NCBI RefSeq assembly: GCF_014842025.1
Contig: NZ_JACYUY010000002.1
Coordinates: forward strand, 267,379-331,378
Length of the DNA stretch: 64,000 nt
Origin: Massilia sp. CFBP 13721
GTDB lineage: Bacteria > Pseudomonadota > Gammaproteobacteria > Burkholderiales > Burkholderiaceae_D
Reading direction: 5' to 3'
Part shown: one piece after another, positions 44,783-52,117 of the stretch
Numbering within the stretch: position 1 is the stretch's first letter
How the letters are laid out: each line of letters begins with the position of its first letter
The notes under the pieces: generated by a model
The model's database searches: none
Told to the model about the DNA's origin: nothing
What the model saw: the letters and a program-made list of their open reading frames with translations, nothing else
Program-made: the position numbers and the translations under genes

Positions 44783-44794
44783 TCGTTTCACAGA

Positions 44795-44871
44795 CGCGGG
44801 GTGGAGCAGTCTGGCAGCTCGTCGGGCTCATAACCCGAAGGTCACAGGTTCAAATCCTGTCCCCGCAACCA
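44795..44871 (+). tRNA. Initiator tRNA-fMet (anticodon CAT)
   Basis: A 77-nt tRNA with encoded CCA. It carries both hallmarks of an initiator: the unpaired C1-A72 at the acceptor end (CGCGGGG with CCCCGCA) and three consecutive G:C pairs in the anticodon stem (GGG-CTCATAA-CCC). A strong promoter precedes and a terminator follows it, so it is a single-gene transcript. Confidence 0.97.
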
Positions 44872-44880
44872 GATTCAGGT

Positions 44881-44919
44881 AAAAAGCCGGTACTTCCTAC
44901 AAGGAATGCCGGCTTTTTT
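44881..44919 (+). terminator. Intrinsic terminator of tRNA-fMet
   Basis: AAAAGCCGG (44882-44890) pairs with CCGGCTTTT (44909-44917), with an inner TTCC/GGAA pairing, followed by Ts up to 44919. Confidence 0.88.
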
Positions 44920-45024
44920 CATGGTCGTCTGCCGGACTCGACTTAAGTCAAGGAGGGGGCAGGTTGACGGCACTTGCCGAACCTGGCGCTGTCGAACCAA
45001 TCAATCGCATTGACGGGTTCGACC

Positions 45025-45438
45025 ATGATTACTGTTGAAGACATCAACGACGCCTGGGGCTGGATGGGCTTGCGGGCTGTGGAAATACTCGGTGCCAACG
45101 CCTTCGGCAACCTGATCCTGCGCGACGCCGACGGCAGCTACTGGCGCCTGCGTCCGCAAGACCTGTGCTGCGAACCGGTAGCCGACAACCGCGCCGCCCT
45201 CGACGCGCTCTCGTACAACCAGGATTTTCTCAACGACTGGTACATGCCCGACGTCGTCGACCTGGCCGAATCCACGCTCGGCCCGCTGACCGACGACCGC
45301 ACCTACTGCCTGAAAATTCCCAGCGCCCTCGGCGGCCATTACGGCAGCGAAAACCTGGCGACCGTGCCGTTGTCCGAGCTGATCCGGTTTTCGGGGGAGG
45401 GAGCGCAACAGCTGGAGGGCCTGCCGCGCTGGAACTAA
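45025..45438 (+). CDS. Tdi1-like (DUF1851) orphan immunity protein
   Basis: A 137-residue soluble protein. The succession ILGANAFGNLILRDADGSYWRLRPQDL, then FLNDWYMPDVVDLAESTLGPL and YCLKIPSALGGHYGSENLATVPLSELIRFSG is the pattern of the T6SS immunity protein Tdi1 family (DUF1851 C-terminal domain), whose founding member protects against the DNase effector Tde1. No effector, VgrG or adaptor gene is adjacent, so it is an orphan. The ATG at 45025 fits the family start; a frame to 44974 is longer. It lies about 100 bp downstream of tRNA-fMet. Confidence 0.8.
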   Translation: MITVEDINDAWGWMGLRAVEILGANAFGNLILRDADGSYWRLRPQDLCCEPVADNRAALDALSYNQDFLNDWYMPDVVDLAESTLGPLTDDRTYCLKIPSALGGHYGSENLATVPLSELIRFSGEGAQQLEGLPRWN

Positions 45439-45450
45439 ACGCTGTGCGAC

Positions 45451-45473
45451 GTAGGGTGGGCATGCCCACGCGG
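45451..45473 (+). repeat. GTAG-headed REP-like palindrome (copy 8)
   Basis: GTAG (45451-45454), then the perfect palindrome GTGGGCATGCCCAC (45456-45469) and GCGG. Single copy, between the convergent Tdi1-like and alkA genes. Confidence 0.75.
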
Positions 45474-45541
45474 AACTGCGCGCGATGTTACCGCTATTCT
45501 TGCGGAACCCCCGCGCCGCGCCGACACATCCGAACGAGTGC

Positions 45542-46432
45542 CTATGCCGCTGGCTGGCTCAGACTCGCCCACAAATACGCCGCCGCCATCGTCCGATGCG
45601 GCGCGTACCGCGCCAGCCACGCCTGCGTGCGCGCCAGGTCCGGCTTGCCCGCTTCGCCCAGCAGCCGCCCCAGCGCGCTGCGCACCGCCACGTCGCCTTC
45701 GAGCGAGCAATCCGCATAGCCATACCCGCGCAGCAGCGTGTAATTCACGGTCCACGGCCCGATCCCCTTGATCGCCAGCAGCTGCGGCGCGATGCGCGCC
45801 GGATCATCGTCGGGCGCCAGTGGCAATGTACCGTTGGCCGCCATGCGCGCCACGCGCAGCAGCGTCTCAGCCTTGGCGCGCGAGAACTTGCGGCTGGTAA
45901 GCGCCTCGAGGTCGAGCCGCGCCACGTCCGGCGCTTCCGGGTAGCACCACAGCCCGCTGCTATGCGCGCGTCCGGCCTGCTGGATAAACGTGCGGCGCAG
46001 GCTGATCGCGAACGGCAGGTTGATCTGCTGGCCGATGATGGCCCAGGTCAGCGCCTCGAAGATGCTGGCCGACTGCACGATGCGCAGTCCCGACTCGCGC
46101 GCCACCAGCGGCCCGAACAGCGGGTCGTCCTGCACAAAGGCGGCGAACGGCGCCGGATCGATGCGCAGCGCCAGCATGCTGCGCAGGGCTTCCTGTGCCA
46201 GCGCCAGCGTGAACGCACCAGGTGCGCCATCAACGTCGATGCGGCACTGTGCCGTTGTCGGCGTCAATGTCACGTCCAGCAGCACCGGCACGCCATCGAG
46301 CAGCACCGCCTTGCGAATGCGTTCGCCGCTGACCTGTTCCGCCAGGCCTTCGGCATCGCGCCCGTGAAAGGCGAGGACGTCCGCGCTGCGATAATCTGCG
46401 GGCAGCGCGATCGACAGCGTGTCCACCATCAT
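45542..46432 (-). CDS. alkA: DNA-3-methyladenine glycosylase II (AlkA-like)
   Basis: A 296-residue base-excision glycosylase. The AlkA N-terminal domain (about 1-110) precedes the HhH-GPD domain: IFEALTWAIIGQQINLPFAISLRR, then the hairpin LLAIKGIGPWTVNYTLLRG (about 218-236) and the catalytic Asp247 in CSLEGDVAVRSAL. It removes alkylated purines. No methyltransferase Ada domain is fused. It overlaps the EamA exporter's stop by 4 bp (46429-46432), so the two are translationally coupled. Confidence 0.92.
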   Translation of the reverse strand: MMVDTLSIALPADYRSADVLAFHGRDAEGLAEQVSGERIRKAVLLDGVPVLLDVTLTPTTAQCRIDVDGAPGAFTLALAQEALRSMLALRIDPAPFAAFVQDDPLFGPLVARESGLRIVQSASIFEALTWAIIGQQINLPFAISLRRTFIQQAGRAHSSGLWCYPEAPDVARLDLEALTSRKFSRAKAETLLRVARMAANGTLPLAPDDDPARIAPQLLAIKGIGPWTVNYTLLRGYGYADCSLEGDVAVRSALGRLLGEAGKPDLARTQAWLARYAPHRTMAAAYLWASLSQPAA

Positions 46433-47322
46433 GGCTTGCCGGCAGCCGCCACCGGCCGCCCGAAGCGCGGCACGAAGCCGGTCACCAGCGCGGTACCGAC
46501 CAGCACGATCGCCGCGCCGGCCAGCGTATGCCAGCCGATCGCTTCACCCAGGAACAGCGCGCCCCACAGGATGCCGAAGACGGGATTGAGGAAGGTGACC
46601 GTCAGGGCCGAGGTCGGTCCGACTTCGGCGATCAGGCGGAAATAGATCAGGTAAGCGATGCCGCTGCAGACGACGCCGAGCGCCAGCACGGCCGCCCACA
46701 CGCCCGGCGTTGGCGTGGCAGGAGCAGGGAAGAAGGGCAGCGCCGGCAGCACGAACAAGGTCGCCGCCCACATCGTGCCGTGCGCGTTGGCGAACGGTTC
46801 CACGGACTTGGCCGACTTTGCATACAGGCTGGCGATGCTGTAGCAGACGGCCGCAGCCAGCGCCGCGGCGATCGCCAGGCCGGCGCCGGGCAGGCGTGCG
46901 ACGTCGTCGAAGCCGACCAGCAAGGCCACGCCCAGCGTACCCAGCACCAGGCCGATGCCGCTCCTTGCCGTAATCGGCTGGCGCGTCCACACCGCGCCGA
47001 GCAGGGCGCCCCACATCGGCGCAGTCGCGTTCAGCACCGACAGCACCGAGGCCGTCAGCGTGCGCGCGCCATAGGCGAACAGCAGGAAGGGCAGGGCGGA
47101 GTTGAAAAAGCCCAGCATCAGGTAATGCTTCCAGTGCGCGCGTACGTCGAGGCGCTTGCGCAGCACCAGCGCCACCGCCGCCAGGAACAGCGCCGCGAAC
47201 AGCACCCGGTATTCGATCAGCACGGCAGGCCCGAGCACCGGCGCACCGATGCGCATGAAGAGGAAGGAGCCGCCCCAGATGGCGGCGAGCAGCAAGAGAC
47301 GAAGAAAATTGGCGGTATTCAT
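46429..47322 (-). CDS. EamA-family (DMT) transporter
   Basis: A 297-residue membrane protein with ten predicted helices in two EamA repeats: LLAAIWGGSFLFMRIGAPVLGP opens the first, SALPFLLFAYGARTLTASVLSVLNATAPMWGALLGA is its core, and the second ends YFRLIAEVGPTSALTVTFLNPVFGILWGALFLGE. Substrate unknown; relatives export amino acids and other metabolites. The start ATG is at 47322; its stop overlaps alkA. Coupling of an exporter with a DNA-repair gene is unusual but may be incidental. Confidence 0.9.
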   Translation of the reverse strand: MNTANFLRLLLLAAIWGGSFLFMRIGAPVLGPAVLIEYRVLFAALFLAAVALVLRKRLDVRAHWKHYLMLGFFNSALPFLLFAYGARTLTASVLSVLNATAPMWGALLGAVWTRQPITARSGIGLVLGTLGVALLVGFDDVARLPGAGLAIAAALAAAVCYSIASLYAKSAKSVEPFANAHGTMWAATLFVLPALPFFPAPATPTPGVWAAVLALGVVCSGIAYLIYFRLIAEVGPTSALTVTFLNPVFGILWGALFLGEAIGWHTLAGAAIVLVGTALVTGFVPRFGRPVAAAGKP

Positions 47323-47406
47323 GATCGATTCAGAAAGCGGAAGCGCATGGTGGCGCATGCCGCGCGGATGCGCAACCCGCTTTTTGCTCGCGATCTCGCT
47401 CGCAAA

Positions 47407-48417
47407 TCAGGCCGCGCATACCTCGGCGCTGGCCGGCTGCGGCGCGGCGGCGTGCGGCACCAGCATCGCCGGCGGCACGCCGTTTTTAATCGCCGTCATT
47501 TCGGCCAGGATGGCGATGCCGATTTCGGACGGCGTCTTGCTGCCGATGTAGAGGCCGATCGGGCCATGCAGCCGGTCGAGTTCGGCGTCGGTCAGGTCGA
47601 ACAGTTTCAGCCGCTCGCGCCGGCGCGCATTGTTCAGGCGCGAACCAATCGCGCCGACATAGAAGGCGTCCGATTTCAGGGCTTCCATCAGGGCGAGGTC
47701 GTCGAGCTTGGGGTCGTGCGTTAACGCCACCACGGCGCTGCGCGCATCGAGCTTGGCCTCGAGGACGAGGTCGTCGGGCATCGCGTGCACCAGGTCGATG
47801 CCCGGCACGTTCCAGTCGGCCCGGTACTCCTCACGCGGGTCGCAGACGATGACGCGGTAATCCATCGCGCTCGCCACCTGCGCCAGGAAGCGCGACAGGG
47901 GACCGGCGCCGATGATGAACAGGCGCCAGCGCGGGCCGTGCACGGTGTACAAGGCTTCGTTTTCGACCCGCAGCACGGCGCCGGCCTCGGCACGCGCCAG
48001 GGTGACGGCGCCGCTGCCGAGGTCGAGCCGGCGTTCGAGCAGTTCGCCCCCTTCGAGGCGCTGCAGCAGGTCGCGCAGGCCGCTGGCGGGGCCGAGCGGT
48101 TCGATCGCCAGTTCGATGGTGCCGCCGCAGGGCAGGCCGAAGCGGTGCGCATCGTCGGCGCTGATGCCATAGCTGACGATGTGCGGCCGCGCGTCGGGTG
48201 CAATCCCCTTGGCGCGCACGTTCTCGATCAGGTCGTCCTCGATGCAGCCGCCGGAGACGGAGCCGATCACGCGGCCATCGTCGCGCACCGCCAGCGTCGC
48301 CCCGATCGGGCGCGGGCTCGACCCCCAGGTCTTGATGACCGTGACCAGTTCACAGCGGTGTCCGGCATCGAGCCAGGCGGCTGCGGTCTTGAGTACGTCG
48401 AGGTCGAGGCTGTCCAT
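47407..48417 (-). CDS. XdhC/CoxF-family molybdenum-cofactor sulfuration accessory protein
   Basis: A 336-residue protein. The N-terminal XdhC/CoxI domain (LVTVIKTWGSSPRPIGATLAV, IGSVSGGCIEDDLIENV) is followed by a Rossmann domain (LFIIGAGPLSRFLAQVASAMDYRVIVCDPR..., VVALTHDPKLDDLALMEAL, YVGAIGSRLNNARR). XdhC binds molybdenum cofactor and helps insert its sulfurated form into xanthine dehydrogenase-type enzymes. No xdhA/xdhB/coxL gene is in the window, so it is separated from its client. Single gene, 84 bp upstream of the EamA start. Confidence 0.9.
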   Translation of the reverse strand: MDSLDLDVLKTAAAWLDAGHRCELVTVIKTWGSSPRPIGATLAVRDDGRVIGSVSGGCIEDDLIENVRAKGIAPDARPHIVSYGISADDAHRFGLPCGGTIELAIEPLGPASGLRDLLQRLEGGELLERRLDLGSGAVTLARAEAGAVLRVENEALYTVHGPRWRLFIIGAGPLSRFLAQVASAMDYRVIVCDPREEYRADWNVPGIDLVHAMPDDLVLEAKLDARSAVVALTHDPKLDDLALMEALKSDAFYVGAIGSRLNNARRRERLKLFDLTDAELDRLHGPIGLYIGSKTPSEIGIAILAEMTAIKNGVPPAMLVPHAAAPQPASAEVCAA

Positions 48418-48497
48418 GGTGTGCGCGGGCGCTGCTGGTGAGGGATGTCAATGATACAAAAAATGCGGCCGAGATGTCGGCGGGGAGGAATGCGGCT

Positions 48498-48690
48498 TTG
48501 TAGGGTGGGCGCCCCGAGCCCACGCGGTACGGACGTATCCTTGCACCGATGACCGGAAATACTGTTTGAACGCGTCGGCAGGGCACCCGCCCACCTTACG
48601 GGTGTGCCAGAGCCTTTGCAGGCGATCCTCGGGAGTCGCAGGTGTAAGGATGCGCACATACCGCGTGGGCACGGGGCACCCACCCTACAA
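48498..48690. repeat. Composite inverted repeat with GTAG REP-like ends (copies 9 and 10)
   Basis: The plus REP copy 48500-48526 and minus copy 48661-48688 form the ends of arms about 50 bp long: 48498-48547 and 48641-48690 are imperfect reverse complements, sharing REP plus a tail with CGCGGTA, ATCCTT and CACC in register. A third, degenerate copy with a GTAA head lies between (about 48578-48599, minus). The unit fills the whole 296-bp xdhC/M48-like gap. Confidence 0.7.
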
Positions 48691-48713
48691 CGGCGGTACC
48701 AGTAAAGCAGATG

Positions 48714-49796
48714 TTACGGCACCAGCGGCTTCTTCGACCCCTTCTTCGCCTTGACGTCTTCGATCGCCAGCTCCATCGCCGTCAGCCGCGCCGCGGTCGA
48801 GGGATGGTTGGCGGTGAAGCCGTTGGCCACGCTGGCCGGGTAGGCCGAGGCGAAGCGCTTCCAGAACGCCGGGGCGGCGTCGATGTTGTAGTCGGCGCGC
48901 GCCAGCAGGAAGATGGCGAGGCGGTCGGCGGCGGCGTCCAGGTTCGAGGGCATGGCCTTGATGCCGGCGCTGCCGTTGATCATGGCCAGGTCGGGGCTCA
49001 TGCGCGTCAGGTTGTCGATCACGCTGGCCAGCGTGGCCTGGTTGCGCTGAGTGCGCGGGTGGTCGAGCATGTTGTGCGCCATCGTGCGCGCCAGCACGTA
49101 GGCGAGTTCGTCGTCGCTGCGCGCCACGCCCAGCATGCCGCGCGTGACCATGATGCGCGAACCGTCGGCGTAGGCGTTCACGTTGTCGCCGTTGCCCAGC
49201 TCGATGCCGTAGCCGCAGGCGCGCGTGACGGGAATGCTGAGGTCGCGCGGCTCGCCGTCGCGTTCGATCGACAGCGGCAGCTTTGCCTGCGAGGCGACGA
49301 TCGGGGCGAACACGGCGCCGGCGCCGGACAGGGCGTTGGGGCCGGTCGGCAGCGGCTTGCCGCCGGCGGCGAGCAAGGCGTCCCCCAGGCGCAGACCGGC
49401 CTTGGCGGCGCCGCTGCCGGCCAGCACGCCGGTCACCTGCAGGCGTTCGTCCATGCCGAAGGCGAGGTGCGCCGCTTCGTTGTAGAGGCCCGGGTAGGCG
49501 TAGCGGTTCTTGGCGGTGAAGCCGAGCAGGTTGCGCGCGTGCTTCGTGCACAGCTGGGCATTGTCGATCAGCAGCGGCGCCGCCACCCGGTACAGACGGT
49601 CTTGCAGCGCGGCCATCCTGGTCAGCGTATCGGCCGCGGCCGCCATCTCCGGCGTCATCTGCGTGCCCTGCGGGACTTCAGTGACGGGGCCGGGCAGGCC
49701 GGGCTGGCGGATCGGGGATGGGGTGCCGCAGGCTGCCAGCAGGGCGGCGGTGGCGACGGCAAGCGCGGCCGGGCGCAGACGATCAATGCGAATCAT
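48714..49796 (-). CDS. PDZ- and M48-like lipoprotein with lost HEXXH (pseudoprotease)
   Basis: A 360-residue lipoprotein: signal and lipobox (LAVATAALLAACGTP, Cys23). A PDZ-like stretch is at about 118-190 (VTGVLAGSGAAKAGLRLGDALLAAGGKPL), and an M48-type domain follows (GSRIMVTRGMLGVARSDDELAYVLARTMAHNMLDH). Where M48 metalloproteases have HEXXH, this protein has Arg237-Thr238-Met-Ala-His241, losing a zinc ligand and the catalytic Glu; the third ligand position has Asp287 (DAAAD for EXXXD). The later HPSTAARL motif is kept. So it is probably not a working protease, but may act as a chaperone or decoy. The gene is intact and closely followed by none; dut lies 11 bp upstream on the same strand's reading direction. 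Confidence 0.8.
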   Translation of the reverse strand: MIRIDRLRPAALAVATAALLAACGTPSPIRQPGLPGPVTEVPQGTQMTPEMAAAADTLTRMAALQDRLYRVAAPLLIDNAQLCTKHARNLLGFTAKNRYAYPGLYNEAAHLAFGMDERLQVTGVLAGSGAAKAGLRLGDALLAAGGKPLPTGPNALSGAGAVFAPIVASQAKLPLSIERDGEPRDLSIPVTRACGYGIELGNGDNVNAYADGSRIMVTRGMLGVARSDDELAYVLARTMAHNMLDHPRTQRNQATLASVIDNLTRMSPDLAMINGSAGIKAMPSNLDAAADRLAIFLLARADYNIDAAPAFWKRFASAYPASVANGFTANHPSTAARLTAMELAIEDVKAKKGSKKPLVP

Positions 49797-49807
49797 GCTC
49801 TTCCTCG

Positions 49808-50257
49808 TTATTGTTTTCCGGTGCTGCCGAACCCTCCGGCGCCCCGTTCGCTCGATGCGAATTCATCGACGACATTGAAGCCCACCTGCAAGACGGGCAC
49901 GATCACCAATTGCGCCAGGCGGTCCAGCGGCTGCAGCGTAAACGTCTGGTTGCCGCGGTTCCAGGTCGAGACCATCAGCTGGCCCTGGTAATCGGAGTCG
50001 ATCAAGCCTACCAGATTGCCGAGCACGATGCCGTTCTTATGGCCGAGCCCACTGCGGGGCAGGATCATCGCCGCATAGCCCGGATCGGCCACATGGATGG
50101 CGAGACCGGTCGGCACCAGCACGGTCTGGCCCGGCTCGAGGATGAGCGGTGCGTCGATGCAGGCGCGCAGGTCGAGGCCGGCGCTGCCCGGGGTCGCGTA
50201 GGCCGGCAGCAGTTCCTTCATGCGCGGGTCGAGGATTTTTACGTCGATGGTCTTCAT
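49808..50257 (-). CDS. dut: dUTP diphosphatase (trimeric dUTPase)
   Basis: A 149-residue enzyme that hydrolyses dUTP to dUMP, keeping uracil out of DNA and supplying thymidylate synthesis. All five motifs are visible: [37 protein letters not shown] and the C-terminal [10 protein letters not shown] arm that closes the active site. The start at 50257 ([10 protein letters not shown]) is preferred over a five-codon extension. It follows coaBC by 18 bp, the conserved coaBC-dut order of proteobacteria. Confidence 0.97.
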   Translation of the reverse strand: MKTIDVKILDPRMKELLPAYATPGSAGLDLRACIDAPLILEPGQTVLVPTGLAIHVADPGYAAMILPRSGLGHKNGIVLGNLVGLIDSDYQGQLMVSTWNRGNQTFTLQPLDRLAQLVIVPVLQVGFNVVDEFASSERGAGGFGSTGKQ

Positions 50258-50275
50258 GCGTCTATAAATCATTAA

Positions 50276-51496
50276 TCAGGTTAGCAGCGAGCGCTGTTCG
50301 AGGCGCTTGCCGATTTCGGACACCAGCTGGCGCGCCAGCGTCAGCTTGTCGGCGCGCGGCAGCACGGTGTGGCCGTGTTCGTCGAACAGGACGATCGAAT
50401 TCTCATCCTGCCCGAAGGTATGGTGGCCGATATTACCAACCAGCAAGGGGATGCCCTTGCGTTCGCGCTTGGCGGCGCCGTATTCCACCAGGTTTTCCGA
50501 TTCCGCGGCAAAACCGACACAATACGGCCAGCCCGAGAGCGAGGTGGTCGCGGCCACCGCGGCCAGGATGTCGGCGTTCTGCACGAACTGCAGCTCCGGC
50601 GCGCCGCCGCCTTCCTGTTTTTTCAGCTTCTGTTCGCTGGCATTCGCCACGCGCCAGTCGGCCACCGCCGCCACGCCGACGAAAATGTGCTGGCCTTCGA
50701 CGCCCGCCATCACGGCGTCGTGCATCTGCTGGGCCGAGAGCACGTCGATGCGGCGCACGCCGTGCGGCGTCGGCAGTGCCGTAGGGCCGGACACCAGCGT
50801 TACCTCGGCGCCGGCCTCGCGCGCGGCGCGGGCGATGGCGTAACCCATCTTGCCCGACGAGAGATTGGTGATGCCGCGCACCGGATCGATCGCCTCGAAG
50901 GTAGGACCGGCAGTGATCAGCACGCGCTTGCCGGCCAGGATCTTGTGCTGGAAGGAGGCGATCACTTCCTCGAGCAGCTGCTCGGGTTCGAGCATGCGTC
51001 CCAGCCCGGTCTCGCCGCAAGCCTGCTCGCCGGCGCCTGGGCCAAGGATGCAGATGCCGTCGCCGCGCAGGGTGGCGACGTTGCGCTGCGTGGCCGGGTT
51101 CTGCCACATCTCGACGTTCATCGCCGGCGCTACCAAGAGCGGCACGCCGTGCGGGCGCGCCAGGCACAGCGTCGAGAGCAGGTCGTCGCAGGCGCCGTGG
51201 GCGAGCTTGCGGATGAAGTCGGCCGAGCAGGGCGCGACCAGCACGGCGTGGGCGCCACGCGTGAGGTCGATGTGCGCCATGTTGTTGGGCATGCGCGCAT
51301 CCCACTGATCCAGCCAGACCGGATTGCCCGAGAGCGCCTGCATGGTCACGGCGCCGATGAAGTGGGTCGCGGCCTCGGTCATGACGACGTGGACCTGCGC
51401 GCCCTGTTTGATGAGCGCGCGGCACAGTTCCGCCGCCTTGTAGCAGGCGACGCCGCCGGACAGGCCTAGGACGATTTTCTTGCCTTGCAGGTCCAT
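50276..51496 (-). CDS. coaBC: Bifunctional phosphopantothenoylcysteine decarboxylase / phosphopantothenate-cysteine ligase
   Basis: A 406-residue fusion enzyme for two steps of CoA synthesis. The N-terminal CoaC flavoprotein (about 1-185) has GLSGGVACYKAAELCR, the catalytic His region in AHIDLTRGA and the PAMNVEMWQNPATQ clamp. The C-terminal CoaB (about 190-406) has ITAGPTFEAIDPVRGITNLSSGKMG and CVGFAAESENLVEYGAAK. Length is that of E. coli CoaBC (Dfp). It lies 24 bp downstream of lspA and 18 bp ahead of dut. Confidence 0.97.
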   Translation of the reverse strand: MDLQGKKIVLGLSGGVACYKAAELCRALIKQGAQVHVVMTEAATHFIGAVTMQALSGNPVWLDQWDARMPNNMAHIDLTRGAHAVLVAPCSADFIRKLAHGACDDLLSTLCLARPHGVPLLVAPAMNVEMWQNPATQRNVATLRGDGICILGPGAGEQACGETGLGRMLEPEQLLEEVIASFQHKILAGKRVLITAGPTFEAIDPVRGITNLSSGKMGYAIARAAREAGAEVTLVSGPTALPTPHGVRRIDVLSAQQMHDAVMAGVEGQHIFVGVAAVADWRVANASEQKLKKQEGGGAPELQFVQNADILAAVAATTSLSGWPYCVGFAAESENLVEYGAAKRERKGIPLLVGNIGHHTFGQDENSIVLFDEHGHTVLPRADKLTLARQLVSEIGKRLEQRSLLT

Positions 51497-51520
51497 ATGC
51501 GTCTCCTTGTCAGTTCTTGC

Positions 51521-52048
51521 TCAGTTTTTATTCACGCGCCGCAGTTCATCGACGATGAACAGGAAGGCGCCAACCGAGATGCCGATGTCGGCGACATTAA
51601 AGGCCGGGAAGTGGCCCCAACCACGCCAGTAAAAGTCGAGGAAGTCGATTACGTGGCCATAGGCGACGCGGTCGATCACGTTGCCGATGGCGCCGCCCAG
51701 GATCAGGGCCAGGGCCCAGCAGAACAGGCGCTGTTCCGAATTACGCTTCAGGAGATAAAGAATGAAACCGATGGCGCCCACTGCGATCGCCGTGAAGAAC
51801 CAGCGCTGCCAGCCGCCCTGGTCGCCCAGGAAGGAAAACGCGGCGCCGGGGTTATACACCAGCACCAGGTTGAAGAAGCTCGTGACCGGCAGCGTTTCGC
51901 CGTAGGTGAACAGCTTCGAGACCGTGATCTTGGTCAGCTGGTCGACCAATACGATGATGAAGGCGATCCCCAGCCATGGGGTCATGCCGGCGCTGCTGCC
52001 GGCTTTTTTGTGGACGCTCGTGATGCTCGGTTTTTTCTTGGTTGCCAT
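51521..52048 (-). CDS. lspA: Lipoprotein signal peptidase (signal peptidase II)
   Basis: A 175-residue inner-membrane aspartyl protease that cleaves prolipoprotein signal peptides after lipidation. Four helices. Motifs: [18 protein letters not shown], and the two catalytic aspartates in [14 protein letters not shown] and [12 protein letters not shown]. An N-terminal 20 residues ([18 protein letters not shown]) extend beyond most homologues. It follows ileS by 69 bp, the classic ribF-ileS-lspA order. Confidence 0.97.
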   Translation of the reverse strand: MATKKKPSITSVHKKAGSSAGMTPWLGIAFIIVLVDQLTKITVSKLFTYGETLPVTSFFNLVLVYNPGAAFSFLGDQGGWQRWFFTAIAVGAIGFILYLLKRNSEQRLFCWALALILGGAIGNVIDRVAYGHVIDFLDFYWRGWGHFPAFNVADIGISVGAFLFIVDELRRVNKN

Positions 52049-52117
52049 GGGAGTCGGGGTCAGATGTGGAAACCGCCATGCCGCGTTCAGACGGCATGGC
52101 GGCTGGCGTAAAACCGC

